In this document: piece by piece, positions 8,685 through 18,756 of the stretch
Numbering within the stretch: the first letter of the stretch is position 1
Layout: each line of letters starts with the position of its first letter
NCBI RefSeq assembly: GCF_947497285.1
Contig: NZ_CANMFT010000006.1
Location: 173,583 to 237,582, forward strand
Length of the DNA stretch: 64,000 nt
Source: an uncultured Aliiroseovarius sp.
Lineage (GTDB): Bacteria; Pseudomonadota; Alphaproteobacteria; Rhodobacterales; Rhodobacteraceae
Direction of reading: 5' to 3'
Notes under the pieces: generated by a model
Told to the model about the DNA's origin: nothing
Databases searched by the model: none
What the model saw: the letters and a program-made list of their open reading frames with translations, nothing else
Program-made: the position numbers and the translations under genes

Positions 8685-10190
8685 ATGAACGAGATCAGTG
8701 GCTTTCAACAGGGTGACGCGTCGGGCAAGCCCGCGGAGTCCGATGGCGTGCAAGATGCCCTGCCCCATCACATCGAAGCCGAACAACAGCTTCTGGGCGC
8801 GATCCTGACGAACAACGACGTCTATGACCGTGTCGCCTCGATCATCAATGCGGGTCATTTCTATGAACCCGTGCATGCCCGCATCTGGGAAATCGCCGCC
8901 AGCCGGATTTCGAAAAACGCACTTGCCAGCCCGGTGACGCTGAAGGCGTTCATGGAAGATGACGAGGGCCTGAAGGAACTCGGCGGTCCCGCCTATCTGG
9001 CGCGTCTGGCCGGTGCTGCGATTTCCAGCTTCGCGGCCCGCGACTATGCGCAGATGATCTATGACCTTGCGATCCGTCGCGAGTTGATCCAGCTGGGTCA
9101 GGATATTTCGTCCAAGGCGCAGAAAGTCGACATATCGTCCGAGCCGAAAGAACAGATCGTTGAAGCCGAACAGGCGCTTTATAAGCTGGGCGAAGCGGGT
9201 CAAACCGACAGCGGATTTCAAAGCTTCCTGAAAGCCGTGACCGACGCGGTTCAGGTCGCCAATGCCGCCTATCAGCGCGAAGGTGGTCTGGCAGGCATTT
9301 CAACCGGATTGTCCGATCTGGACACCAAACTGGGCGGGTTGCACCCGTCGGACCTTCTGATCCTTGCGGGTCGTCCGTCTATGGGGAAAACCTCGCTTGC
9401 AACCAACATCGCGTTCAACGTGGCGAAGGCCTACAAGAAAGGCACGCGGCCTGACGGCAGTGACGGTGCGATTGATGGCGGCGTTGTCGGCTTTTTCTCG
9501 CTTGAGATGTCGGCCGAACAATTGGCAGGCCGTATTCTGGCCGAGGCGTCCGAAATCTCGTCCCACAAGATCCGTCAGGGTGACATGGACGAAGGCGAGT
9601 TTCGTCGGTTTGTCGATGCGGCAAAGGATTTGGAAAGCTGCCCGCTGTTCATTGATGACACGCCCGCGCTGCCGATCAGCCAGTTGGCCGCCCGTGCCCG
9701 CCGCCTGAAGCGGACACATGGTCTGGACCTTCTGATCATCGACTATTTGCAGCTGTGCCGTGGCACTGCCGAGAACCGGGTGAACGAGATCGCTGAAATC
9801 TCGATGGGCATGAAAGCCATCGCCAAGGAGCTGAACATCCCGGTCATCGCCTTGTCGCAGCTTAGCCGTCAGGTCGAAAGCCGCGATGACAAGCGGCCGC
9901 AACTGTCAGACCTGCGCGAATCCGGCTCGATCGAGCAGGACGCCGATGTCGTCATGTTCGTGTTCCGCGAAGAATATTATAAGGAACGTGAAAAGCCCGG
10001 CGATCATGAATTGGATCGCATGGCCGCATGGCAAGACGAAATGTCGAACCTGCACGGCAAGGCCGAAGTCATCATCGGCAAGCAGCGTCATGGCCCCATC
10101 GGCACTGTCGATCTGTCGTTCGAAGCGCAGTTCACCCGCTTCGGAAATCTTGTGCAGAAATGGCAGCAAGGGTCAGACAGCGGATTTTGA
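8685..10190 (+). CDS. dnaB: Replicative DNA helicase
   Basis: LPHHIEAEQQLLGAILTNN...LAGRPSMGKTSLATNIAFN...LIIDYLQL...SQLSRQVESRDDKRPQLSDLRESGSIEQDADVVMF. Confidence 0.97.
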   Translation: MNEISGFQQGDASGKPAESDGVQDALPHHIEAEQQLLGAILTNNDVYDRVASIINAGHFYEPVHARIWEIAASRISKNALASPVTLKAFMEDDEGLKELGGPAYLARLAGAAISSFAARDYAQMIYDLAIRRELIQLGQDISSKAQKVDISSEPKEQIVEAEQALYKLGEAGQTDSGFQSFLKAVTDAVQVANAAYQREGGLAGISTGLSDLDTKLGGLHPSDLLILAGRPSMGKTSLATNIAFNVAKAYKKGTRPDGSDGAIDGGVVGFFSLEMSAEQLAGRILAEASEISSHKIRQGDMDEGEFRRFVDAAKDLESCPLFIDDTPALPISQLAARARRLKRTHGLDLLIIDYLQLCRGTAENRVNEIAEISMGMKAIAKELNIPVIALSQLSRQVESRDDKRPQLSDLRESGSIEQDADVVMFVFREEYYKEREKPGDHELDRMAAWQDEMSNLHGKAEVIIGKQRHGPIGTVDLSFEAQFTRFGNLVQKWQQGSDSGF

Positions 10191-10321
10191 TGGGCGGTTG
10201 CGACCGGTCTCGCCGCTAACATCACCCGAATCCGCATCGGCCCCCGCCCCTTCTCTTGTTTGCCGCGCCGCAGCGGTTTATGACCTGCGCGACTGCTCAC
10301 CAACCGAAAAGGTCTGCCCGC

Positions 10322-11629
10322 ATGATCCCTCGTTATTCCCGCCCCGATATGGTCGCCATCTGGTCGCCTGAAACCAAGTTCAAGATCTGGTACGAGATCG
10401 AGGCACATGCCTGCGACGCCATGGCCGATCTGGGCGTGATCCCACGCGAAAATGCCGACGCCGTATGGAAAGCCAAGGACGTGACATTCGACGTGGCGCG
10501 CATCGACGAGATCGAGGCCGAAACCAAGCACGATGTCATCGCCTTTCTGACCCACCTTGCAGAACATGTGGGCAGCGAAGAGGCGCGTTTTGTGCATCAG
10601 GGCATGACCTCGTCGGACGTTCTGGACACCTGCTTCAACGTGCAACTGGTGCGCGCAGCGGACATCCTGATCGAAGATACCAAAGCCTTGCTGGCCGCTC
10701 TGAAACGCCGCGCGCTTGAACACAAGGACACGATCCGCATCGGGCGCAGCCACGGCATCCACGCTGAACCCACCACCATGGGCCTGACCTTCGCGCGCTT
10801 CTATGCGGAAATGGACCGCAACCTGAACCGCCTGAAGAAAGCCCGGATGGAGGTCGCAACGGGCGCGATTTCCGGCGCTGTCGGCACATTCGCCAATATC
10901 GACCCCGCCGTGGAAGAACATGTCTGCGAAAAACTGGGGCTGGAGCCCGAGCCGATCTCGACCCAGGTCATCCCGCGCGACCGCCACGCGGCGTTCTTCG
11001 CAGCCCTTGGTGTCGTGGCGTCGTCAATTGAAAACGTCGCCACCGAGATCCGCCACATGCAGCGCACAGAGGTGCTGGAAGCGGCCGAATTCTTCTCGAT
11101 GGGCCAGAAGGGCTCGTCCGCGATGCCGCACAAAAAGAACCCGGTGCTGACCGAGAACCTGACCGGCCTTGCTCGTTTGGTCCGTATGACCGTGGTGCCT
11201 GCGATGGAAAACGTGACGCTTTGGCACGAACGCGACATCTCGCACAGCTCGGTCGAACGCAATATCGGGCCTGATGCCACGATCACGCTGGATTTCGCCT
11301 TGGCGCGGCTGACGTCGGTGATCGACAAGCTGTTGGTCTATCCCGAAAACATGATCGCCAACATGAACAAATTCCCTGGTCTGGTCATGTCGCAGCGCGT
11401 GCTTTTGGCCCTGACCCAAGCTGGCGTGAACCGCGAAGACGCTTACCGCATGGTGCAGCGTAACGCATTGAAAGTCTGGGAAACCGGGTGCGATTTCAAG
11501 GGCGAACTATTGGCGGATGAAGACGTCGTCAAGGCGCTGGGTGTCGATGGAATCGAAGAAAAATTCGACCTTGGTTATCACACCAAACACGTCGACACGA
11601 TTTTCAAACGCGTGTTCGGCGAGACCTGA
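10322..11629 (+). CDS. purB: Adenylosuccinate lyase
   Basis: MIPRYSRPDMVAIWSPETKFKIWYEIE...GSSAMPHKKNPVLTENLTGLARLVR signature. Confidence 0.96.
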   Translation: MIPRYSRPDMVAIWSPETKFKIWYEIEAHACDAMADLGVIPRENADAVWKAKDVTFDVARIDEIEAETKHDVIAFLTHLAEHVGSEEARFVHQGMTSSDVLDTCFNVQLVRAADILIEDTKALLAALKRRALEHKDTIRIGRSHGIHAEPTTMGLTFARFYAEMDRNLNRLKKARMEVATGAISGAVGTFANIDPAVEEHVCEKLGLEPEPISTQVIPRDRHAAFFAALGVVASSIENVATEIRHMQRTEVLEAAEFFSMGQKGSSAMPHKKNPVLTENLTGLARLVRMTVVPAMENVTLWHERDISHSSVERNIGPDATITLDFALARLTSVIDKLLVYPENMIANMNKFPGLVMSQRVLLALTQAGVNREDAYRMVQRNALKVWETGCDFKGELLADEDVVKALGVDGIEEKFDLGYHTKHVDTIFKRVFGET

Positions 11630-11704
11630 TCGGGACACGTGCGGCGCTCCATTTGGACGCGCGCGACATTCATGCTATCATGGGGCTTCCGAAAGGAGGC
11701 CCCA

Positions 11705-11866
11705 ATGCGTTTCAAGACCCTTATCTGCGCACTCGTGCTGACCATTTTGCCAACGCTCTCCGTTGCAATGGGCTGCGAACGTGGCGAACACACAGCCGCA
11801 AGCTGTGACGCAGGTCAGACTTGGGATGACGCCACGCAAGCCTGCGTTGACGCCGTTTCAAGCTAA
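11705..11866 (+). CDS. Small secreted Cys-containing protein, CBM14/chitin-binding-2-like fragment
   Basis: MRFKTLICALVLTILPTLSVAMGCERGEHTAASCDAGQTWDDATQACVDAVSS; signal peptide; AAAGGAGGC SD. Confidence 0.7.
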   Translation: MRFKTLICALVLTILPTLSVAMGCERGEHTAASCDAGQTWDDATQACVDAVSS

Positions 11867-11901
11867 AATAGCGATGGCGGTAAGCCCGCCTTAACTCAAC
11901 C

Positions 11902-13056
11902 GTGCCAATCTGGCCAAAACCAGATCAAAGAGGCCACGCGTTGACCGCACTGGATATCGCAAATACCGACATCATGTCGACAGACATGGGAATGTCGCCC
12001 AGCCCGTTTGACAGTTCAGACGGGTATCATGGCGCCGCTGGTCAATTGTCTGCTGTGCCTCCCGTCCTGTCCAGAAAACAGAAGGCCGCGATCATCGTGC
12101 GCTTGCTGTTGGCGGAAGGCGCGGCACTGTCGCTGCAAGACTTACCAGATGCGCTGCAAACCGAACTGATCCGACAAATGTCGAGCATGCGGTATATTGA
12201 TCGCGCAACGCTGAAATCCGTTATAGACGAATTCGTGGTGGAGATTGAAAACATCGGCCTGGCCTTTCCCGGCGGGATTGAAGGCGCGTTGTCTATTCTT
12301 GATGGTGCAATCAGCCCCGCCACCGCCGCGCGCATGCGCAAAATGGCGGGCGTCAGACTGACAAGCGATCCATGGGCAACGATTGCTGGGTTGGATCCTG
12401 ACCTACTGTTGGGCGTCCTTGAACAAGAAAGCACCGAAATCGCAGCGGTGCTTTTGTCCAAGCTGAAAGTGTCCGTCGCGGCAGAGTTGCTGGGCAAACT
12501 GCCCGGACCACGCGCGCGCAAGGTCGCATATGCGGTATCGTTGACCGGCGCTATTGATCCTGAAGTGGTGGAAAAAATTGGTCGCGCGCTTGCCGAACAG
12601 CTTGACGCCCAACCCGCCAAAGCCTTCGAAGCGGGACCGGTCGAACGGGTTGGCGCGATCCTCAACTTCTCGCCCGCGGCAACGCGTGACGAGGTGCTTG
12701 ACGGCCTTGATGCCGACGACAGCACCTTTGCCACAGCCGTGCGCAAAGCGATCTTCACATTTGCCAACATCCCGGCCCGCATTGACCCGCGCGATGTGCC
12801 TAAAATCACCAAGGATATTGATCAATCGGTTTTGATCACCGCTCTTGCTGCGGCCACCGGCAAGCTTGAAAGCGTTGCAGACTTTATCCTTGGTTCGATG
12901 TCCAAACGCATGTCGGAACAGATCCGTGAAGAAATGGACAATCTCGGCACGGTCAAAGCCGCCGAGGGTGAGGCCGCGATGGCTGCGATTGTCGCTCAGA
13001 TCCGCGAACTTGAGGCTGCGGGCGAAGTGCTGTTGATCGCCGAAGATGAAGACTGA
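11902..13056 (+). CDS. fliG: FliG-like flagellar motor switch protein (exact start uncertain)
   Basis: LSRKQKAAIIVRLLLAEG..., ARKVAYAVSL..., C-terminal GSMSKRMSEQIREEMDNLGTVKAAEGEAAMAAIVAQIRELEAAGEVLL resembles FliG_C. Confidence 0.8.
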   Translation: MPIWPKPDQRGHALTALDIANTDIMSTDMGMSPSPFDSSDGYHGAAGQLSAVPPVLSRKQKAAIIVRLLLAEGAALSLQDLPDALQTELIRQMSSMRYIDRATLKSVIDEFVVEIENIGLAFPGGIEGALSILDGAISPATAARMRKMAGVRLTSDPWATIAGLDPDLLLGVLEQESTEIAAVLLSKLKVSVAAELLGKLPGPRARKVAYAVSLTGAIDPEVVEKIGRALAEQLDAQPAKAFEAGPVERVGAILNFSPAATRDEVLDGLDADDSTFATAVRKAIFTFANIPARIDPRDVPKITKDIDQSVLITALAAATGKLESVADFILGSMSKRMSEQIREEMDNLGTVKAAEGEAAMAAIVAQIRELEAAGEVLLIAEDED

Positions 13057-13176
13057 GCCATACGCATTTACCGTCGCGCCAAATGCTTGCGGGTCAGGCC
13101 CCGTGGCGCTATGTCTGGGCGCCTAGATTACCACGTGCGGTGATCACCCGGCATCGCACTTTGAAAGGCCGTCAGG

Positions 13177-14064
13177 ATGGTGCAAGAAAAAAGGGGCGTC
13201 GTCCCCTATCTGACACATGTGGCGCTGGCCGGCGTCCTGAACCTGCCACGGCTGTTACCTTATCGCTGGCGGTTGCCGGTGGTGGGGTGGTTTGCGTCAC
13301 GTGTCGTTGGCCCCATAGCTGGCTATGACAAACGCATTCGCCGCAACTTGGCACTTGCCTGCCCTGATCTGCCTGAACAGGACGTGACCAAGTTGGTGCG
13401 TGACGTTTTAACAAACACGGGCCGGTTTCTGGCTGAAATGTGGTCTGGCAACGCCTTCTACAAACATCTGGAGGGCACCAAGATGTCTGGTCCGGGTGTT
13501 GCCGCCCTGCAAGCCGCAAAAGACGCCGGTCGCCCGATCATCGCGATTTCAGGCCATTTCGGCAATTACGACGCCGCGCGCGCAGTTCTGATTCAGGCAG
13601 GTTATAATACCGGCGCCTTATATCGCCCGATGTCCAACGCCTATTTCAACGAAAGCTACAAGGCGCGTATGGAGGGGTTTGAAGGCAAGGCGTTTGAGCA
13701 ATCGCGCCGCGGCATGGCTTCGATGGTGAAACATCTGCGTCAGGGCGGACTTCTGGCCATTTTGCTTGACCAACGTGAAGACCAGGGCGCACGCCTCAGC
13801 TTTTTTGGCCGCCCCGCAATGACGACCCTGGCTGTCGCTGAGATGGCGTTGAAATATGACACGCTGTTTGTCCCGGTCTTTGCGGTTCGCGACCCCAACG
13901 GCGTGGACTTTCAGATCCTGGTCGACAACCCGATTGAACACAGCGACGCCGAAACCATGATGCAAGACTTCAACGATCGGTTCGAGGCGCGTGTTCGCGA
14001 ACACATGGACCAGTGGCTTTGGATTCACAACCGGTGGCAACTGCCCGAAGACACGAAAGCCTGA
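13177..14064 (+). CDS. Lysophospholipid/lauroyl acyltransferase family protein (LpxL/HtrB-like)
   Basis: IRRNLALACPDLPEQD...AISGHFGNYDAARAVL...LAILLDQREDQGARLSFFGRPAMTTLAVAEMAL. Confidence 0.87.
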   Translation: MVQEKRGVVPYLTHVALAGVLNLPRLLPYRWRLPVVGWFASRVVGPIAGYDKRIRRNLALACPDLPEQDVTKLVRDVLTNTGRFLAEMWSGNAFYKHLEGTKMSGPGVAALQAAKDAGRPIIAISGHFGNYDAARAVLIQAGYNTGALYRPMSNAYFNESYKARMEGFEGKAFEQSRRGMASMVKHLRQGGLLAILLDQREDQGARLSFFGRPAMTTLAVAEMALKYDTLFVPVFAVRDPNGVDFQILVDNPIEHSDAETMMQDFNDRFEARVREHMDQWLWIHNRWQLPEDTKA

Positions 14065-14068
14065 GCGC

Positions 14069-14803
14069 TCAATCCAACCGGATCGCGGCAAGGATCGGCC
14101 CCGGATAGCCGCCTTTGGTCTCCGACTGTAGCACCACCGCCGCATCTTGCCCGTCGGGGGCAACTGGCGTGGGCAGTTCAAATTCGACCGCCGATTTTCC
14201 ATCCCAGCTTCCGAACGAACTTATGTCGGTCACCACATTGGTCGAGGTGATGGTGCGGCCTGCGTTTTCACCTCGTTTGATATCCACAGTGGCTTTCGGA
14301 ATGAACCGCACCAGTTGGATGAAGAGCGCTGTTGGCAGGTTGCGGTGGGTCTGGCGTTCGACCCGCAATAGACGCGCACCATTGTCGCCCTTGATGACCT
14401 TCATCGCGACATTTTGCGCCCCGTCCTGATGGCGATGCAATATCTCCATGATCTGCATCACATGGCTCCCCACGACCTGATCAGCACCTCCGACCACCAT
14501 TTGCGGCGTATAGATTGAACGGGTGCCGAACCCATAGGCGTAAGCCTTTTGCCGCAGAGTGTGTTCGGGGCGTGCGAATGTATCTTTCCAGCCGATATAG
14601 TCCCAATAATCCACGTGCATGGCCAGCGGCAGGACGCCATCATGTTCCGCCAATTCGCCCAGAAAGGCATCAGCGGGGGGGCAGGACGAACACCCTTGCG
14701 AGGTAAACAACTCGACGATCACGACCGGTCGGTCCTGCGCCATGGCGAATGTTCCAAAACTGATCGCTGCGCATATCGTCAAAACGGCGAGTGTTGCTCT
14801 CAT
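14069..14803 (-). CDS. DUF1223 domain-containing secreted protein
   Basis: Signal peptide then VVIVELFTSQGCSSCPPADAFLGELAEHDGVLPLAMHVDYWDYIGWKDTFA. Confidence 0.88.
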   Translation of the reverse strand: MRATLAVLTICAAISFGTFAMAQDRPVVIVELFTSQGCSSCPPADAFLGELAEHDGVLPLAMHVDYWDYIGWKDTFARPEHTLRQKAYAYGFGTRSIYTPQMVVGGADQVVGSHVMQIMEILHRHQDGAQNVAMKVIKGDNGARLLRVERQTHRNLPTALFIQLVRFIPKATVDIKRGENAGRTITSTNVVTDISSFGSWDGKSAVEFELPTPVAPDGQDAAVVLQSETKGGYPGPILAAIRLD

Positions 14804-15033
14804 CGGGTCTCTTTCTGCGTTGAACAGTTCTTAGATAGCGCGCCAACTGCCCACCCGCCAATCAAGGTTTTGCGAGGGGTTTGTTACAGTTTTCGCCGAT
14901 AAGTCGCGATTGGGGTCGATTATTGGTGTGCAATAGTATACAAAAAGCCGGAATCTCCTTGCGTCGCACCCGTTTTTTGGGGCAAATGCAAGCCAGCCCA
15001 ACCCTGTATCCTGACCAAAAGGGAGCCATTCCA

Positions 15034-17724
15034 ATGACCATTATCGTAGGTTCTGACACCGCCAAGACGCGCAAGACGCTCAAGGCCGGTGGTTCATCTG
15101 TCGCTTATTATTCAATCCCCGCCGCCGAGGCTGCAGGCCTTGGCAATTTCTCGCGCCTTCCTGCCGCGCTGAAAGTCGTTCTGGAAAACATGCTACGCTT
15201 TGAAGACGGTGGCCGCACCGTCAGCGTGGACGATATCAAGGCGTTCAGCGAATGGGCCGAAAAAGGCGGCAAGAACCCGCGCGAGATCGCCTACCGCCCC
15301 GCCCGCGTTCTGATGCAGGACTTCACTGGCGTGCCTGCTGTTGTTGACCTTGCTGCGATGCGTGATGGCATCAAGGCGCTGGGTGGCGACGCCCAGATGA
15401 TCAACCCGCTGAACCCGGTTGATCTGGTTATCGACCACTCGGTCATGATCGACGAATTCGGCAACCCGCGCGCGTTCCAGATGAACGTCGACCGCGAATA
15501 CGAACGCAACCTTGAGCGTTACACCTTCCTGAAATGGGGTCAGTCGGCATTTAACAACTTCCGCGTTGTGCCTCCCGGCACCGGCATCTGTCACCAGGTG
15601 AACCTTGAGTATCTGTCACAGACCGTCTGGACAGACGAAGATCAGAACGGTGATCAAGTCGCTTATCCCGACACATTGGTCGGCACCGACAGCCACACCA
15701 CCATGGTGAACGGTCTGGCCGTTCTGGGCTGGGGCGTTGGCGGTATCGAGGCCGAAGCCGCGATGCTGGGCCAACCGATTTCAATGCTGATCCCCGAAGT
15801 CGTCGGCTTCGAGCTGACCGGCGAGATGATGGAAGGCACAACAGGCACCGACCTTGTTCTGAAAGTCGTCGAAATGCTGCGCACCATGGGTGTTGTCGGC
15901 AAGTTCGTCGAATTCTATGGCGAAGGTCTGGACAAACTGCCGCTGGCCGACCGGGCAACCATCGCCAACATGGCGCCGGAATATGGCGCGACCTGTGGCT
16001 TCTTCCCGATTGACGGTGAGACCCTGCGTTACCTGCGCACCACGGGTCGCGACGAAGACCGCATCGCGCTGGTCGAAGCCTATGCCAAGGAAAACGGGTT
16101 CTGGCGTGATGCAGATTACGCGCCCATCTATACCGACACGCTGTCGCTGGACATGGGCACCATCGTTCCTGCCATCTCGGGCCCGAAACGGCCGCAGGAC
16201 TATGTGCCGCTGACCAACGCCAAGCACGCTTTCCGCAAGGAAATGGAAGAAACCTTCAAGCGTCCCATGGGCAAGGAAGTCGCTGTCAAAGGCGAAGACT
16301 ACACTATGGAATCGGGCAAGGTCGTGATCGCGTCGATCACCTCGTGCACAAACACCTCGAACCCTTACGTGATGATCGGCGCTGGCCTTGTAGCCCGCAA
16401 AGCCGCAGCACTGGGCATGGATCGCAAACCGTGGGTTAAAACCTCGCTGGCACCGGGAAGCCAGGTTGTGTCGGCGTATCTTGAGGCCGCAAACCTGCAA
16501 GAAGACCTGGACAAGATCGGCTTCAACCTTGTGGGCTATGGTTGCACCACCTGTATCGGTAACTCCGGTCCGATCCAGGCAGAGCTGTCCGAAGCGATTG
16601 CCGAAGGCGATCTGGTGGCAACATCGGTCCTGTCCGGCAACCGCAACTTCGAAGGTCGTATTTCGCCCGACGTGCGCGCCAACTATCTGGCCTCGCCACC
16701 GCTGGTCGTAGCCTATGCCTTGGCTGGCACCATGGATATTGATCTGACCACCGAAGCTATCGGTCAGGACAAGGATGGCAATGATGTCTATCTGAAAGAT
16801 ATCTGGCCCTCGACACAAGAAGTGGCCGAACTGGTCGAACAAACCGTCACCCGCGAAGCGTTCCAATCGAAATACGCTGACGTCTTCAAAGGCGATGAGA
16901 AGTGGCAAGCGGTTGAGACGACCGGTGACGAAACCTATGACTGGCCGGCGTCCTCGACCTACATCCAGAACCCGCCCTATTTCCAAGGGATGTCGAAAGA
17001 TGCTGGCGTGATCTCGGACATCGAAGGCGCGAAAGTGCTGGCCGTTCTGGGTGACATGATCACCACCGACCACATTTCGCCGGCCGGGTCTTTCCCTGTC
17101 TCGTCGCCCGCAGGTCAGTATCTGACCGAACGGCAGGTCGCCCCGCGCGAGTTTAACTCCTACGGGTCGCGTCGCGGCAACCACGAGATCATGATGCGCG
17201 GCACGTTTGCCAACATCCGCATCAAGAACGAGATGCTGGACGGCGTCGAAGGCGGCTATACCAAAGGCCCTGACGGTCAGCAGACGTCAATCTATGACGC
17301 CTCGATGGCTTATCAAGACGCTGGCACTCCGCTGGTCGTCTTTGGTGGCGAACAATATGGTGCAGGCTCATCGCGTGACTGGGCGGCCAAAGGCACAAGC
17401 CTTCTGGGCGTCAAGGCCGTGATCGCCGAAAGCTTCGAACGTATCCACCGCTCTAACCTGGTTGGCATGGGTGTGATCCCGTTCGAATTTACCGGCGGCG
17501 ACACCCGCAAATCCTTGGGTCTGACCGGCGAAGAAACCGTTTCGATCAAAGGGTTGGCTGGCGATCTGAAACCCTTGTCGAACGTCCCTTGCGAGATCAC
17601 ATTTGCCGATGGTTCGGTGCAAGAGATCGAGCTGAAGTGCCGGATCGACACGGAAGTCGAGATTGAATACGTCGAGAACGGCGGTGTCTTGCACTACGTT
17701 CTGCGTAACCTCGCTAAGTCGTAA
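15034..17724 (+). CDS. acnA: Aconitate hydratase A
   Basis: [16 protein letters not shown]...[33 protein letters not shown]...[19 protein letters not shown]...[12 protein letters not shown]. Confidence 0.97.
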   Translation: MTIIVGSDTAKTRKTLKAGGSSVAYYSIPAAEAAGLGNFSRLPAALKVVLENMLRFEDGGRTVSVDDIKAFSEWAEKGGKNPREIAYRPARVLMQDFTGVPAVVDLAAMRDGIKALGGDAQMINPLNPVDLVIDHSVMIDEFGNPRAFQMNVDREYERNLERYTFLKWGQSAFNNFRVVPPGTGICHQVNLEYLSQTVWTDEDQNGDQVAYPDTLVGTDSHTTMVNGLAVLGWGVGGIEAEAAMLGQPISMLIPEVVGFELTGEMMEGTTGTDLVLKVVEMLRTMGVVGKFVEFYGEGLDKLPLADRATIANMAPEYGATCGFFPIDGETLRYLRTTGRDEDRIALVEAYAKENGFWRDADYAPIYTDTLSLDMGTIVPAISGPKRPQDYVPLTNAKHAFRKEMEETFKRPMGKEVAVKGEDYTMESGKVVIASITSCTNTSNPYVMIGAGLVARKAAALGMDRKPWVKTSLAPGSQVVSAYLEAANLQEDLDKIGFNLVGYGCTTCIGNSGPIQAELSEAIAEGDLVATSVLSGNRNFEGRISPDVRANYLASPPLVVAYALAGTMDIDLTTEAIGQDKDGNDVYLKDIWPSTQEVAELVEQTVTREAFQSKYADVFKGDEKWQAVETTGDETYDWPASSTYIQNPPYFQGMSKDAGVISDIEGAKVLAVLGDMITTDHISPAGSFPVSSPAGQYLTERQVAPREFNSYGSRRGNHEIMMRGTFANIRIKNEMLDGVEGGYTKGPDGQQTSIYDASMAYQDAGTPLVVFGGEQYGAGSSRDWAAKGTSLLGVKAVIAESFERIHRSNLVGMGVIPFEFTGGDTRKSLGLTGEETVSIKGLAGDLKPLSNVPCEITFADGSVQEIELKCRIDTEVEIEYVENGGVLHYVLRNLAKS

Positions 17725-17747
17725 GCGCGATTGAACACAATAGAATG

Positions 17748-17773
17748 GGGCGGCCTTCGGGTCGCCCTTTTTT
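17748..17773 (+). terminator. Rho-independent terminator after acnA
   Basis: GGGCGGCC-TTCG-GGTCGCCC-TTTTTT; UUCG tetraloop and T6. Confidence 0.9.
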
Positions 17774-17878
17774 GTGTCACTCTGTGTCGGGGGCTGGTGC
17801 AAAGTCGGATACATAGTGTTTCCACACGGAACAGACCAAAGAAACGCGATGTTAATTGCTATCAGGTTTGATGAGCAG

Positions 17879-18049
17879 ATGACCCAGAAATCGACCCCTA
17901 CCCCGCCTTCGCCCTTGCCTGCCCGTCTGACGGAAACTGACATGGGCAGTTTTGTCGCCGGTGCACACCGGCGCAAACGACCGACGCCGCCTCTGGTCGA
18001 AGCGGCGGCGTTCTTGGCGTTCGTCGTGTTGTTGGTAACGGTCGGCTGA
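17879..18049 (+). CDS. Small C-terminally anchored hypothetical protein (56 aa)
   Basis: MTQKSTPTPPSPLPARLTETDMGSFVAGAHRRKRPTPPLVEAAAFLAFVVLLVTVG; Pro-rich soluble part plus one C-terminal TM. Confidence 0.45.
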   Translation: MTQKSTPTPPSPLPARLTETDMGSFVAGAHRRKRPTPPLVEAAAFLAFVVLLVTVG

Positions 18050-18053
18050 CGGG

Positions 18054-18608
18054 TCAGCGCGCAGCGGCCTCGGCAATTGCCGGACGGATGACGCTTTCAA
18101 GAATGCTTTCGGTGATCGGCCCGGCAAAGCGTTTCACCACGGTGCCGTCGGCGGCAATAATGAACGTTTCCGGCACACCGTATAGGCCCCAGTCCAGACC
18201 CGTGCGCCCGTCTGCATCAGCCATCAGCTTGGCAAACGGGTCGCCCAGTTGCTCAAGAAAACGACGCGCGTTGGCCGGATCGTCCTTGTAGTTGATCCCG
18301 TTGATCACCACGCCCTCTTCGGCCAGCGTCTCCAACTGCGGGTGCTCAGCCCGGCAAGGTGCGCACCAGCTGGCCCAGAAATTCACCAGCTTCACACCAC
18401 CATTGGTCAGGTCATCCTGAGTGAACCCCTCGGCCCCTTCGAACGCGGTCAGTTGCAACGCAGGCACCATGCCGCCTTCACGGGTCGAGGGCAGCGTATT
18501 TCTGTCCTCTTGCTTCATGCCCCACATGAACATGACCGCCAACCCGAGGAACAGCACCGGGGGCAGCAGCATAAACCACGAAATGCCTTTTTTCTTTTCT
18601 TCAGCCAT
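18054..18608 (-). CDS. ccmG: Thiol:disulfide interchange protein CcmG/DsbE
   Basis: VKLVNFWASWCAPCRAEHPQLETLAEEGVVINGINYKDDPANARRFLEQLGDPF...GVPETFIIAADGTVVKR. Confidence 0.94.
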   Translation of the reverse strand: MAEEKKKGISWFMLLPPVLFLGLAVMFMWGMKQEDRNTLPSTREGGMVPALQLTAFEGAEGFTQDDLTNGGVKLVNFWASWCAPCRAEHPQLETLAEEGVVINGINYKDDPANARRFLEQLGDPFAKLMADADGRTGLDWGLYGVPETFIIAADGTVVKRFAGPITESILESVIRPAIAEAAAR

Positions 18609-18756
18609 TGTCAGATGCCCTTTTTTCCGCTGTTTCCAGCGCTCGTTTCACGGCAACCGATCGCCGCCACGTCACAAAAACCAATGCTGCAAGCAGGGCG
18701 ATGGTCACGCCCCACGACGACAGGATCGCGCCTTCGTATTTGCCAAGCTCAAGCAT
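18601..18756 (-). CDS. ccmD: Heme exporter protein CcmD (51 aa, not in ORF track)
   Basis: Read by hand: MLELGKYEGAILSSWGVTIALLAALVFVTWRRSVAVKRALETAEKRASDNG; sits between ccmC and ccmG and overlaps the ccmG start. Confidence 0.88.
   Translation of the reverse strand: MLELGKYEGAILSSWGVTIALLAALVFVTWRRSVAVKRALETAEKRASDNG

Noticed and set aside
9360-9500. Possible intein or insertion in DnaB after Walker A (KKGTRPDGSDGAIDGGVV)
   Set aside because: Only a short in-frame loop; no intein splicing motifs and DnaB is normal length (501 aa).
11868-11895. Hairpin GGCGGTAAGCCCGCC after the small secreted protein
   Set aside because: Short stem with no T-run; too weak to call a terminator.
15781-17184. 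467-aa ORF antisense to acnA
   Set aside because: Shadow ORF of a high-GC gene; composition rich in R/H/G/D, no domain, and acnA is unmistakable on the other strand.
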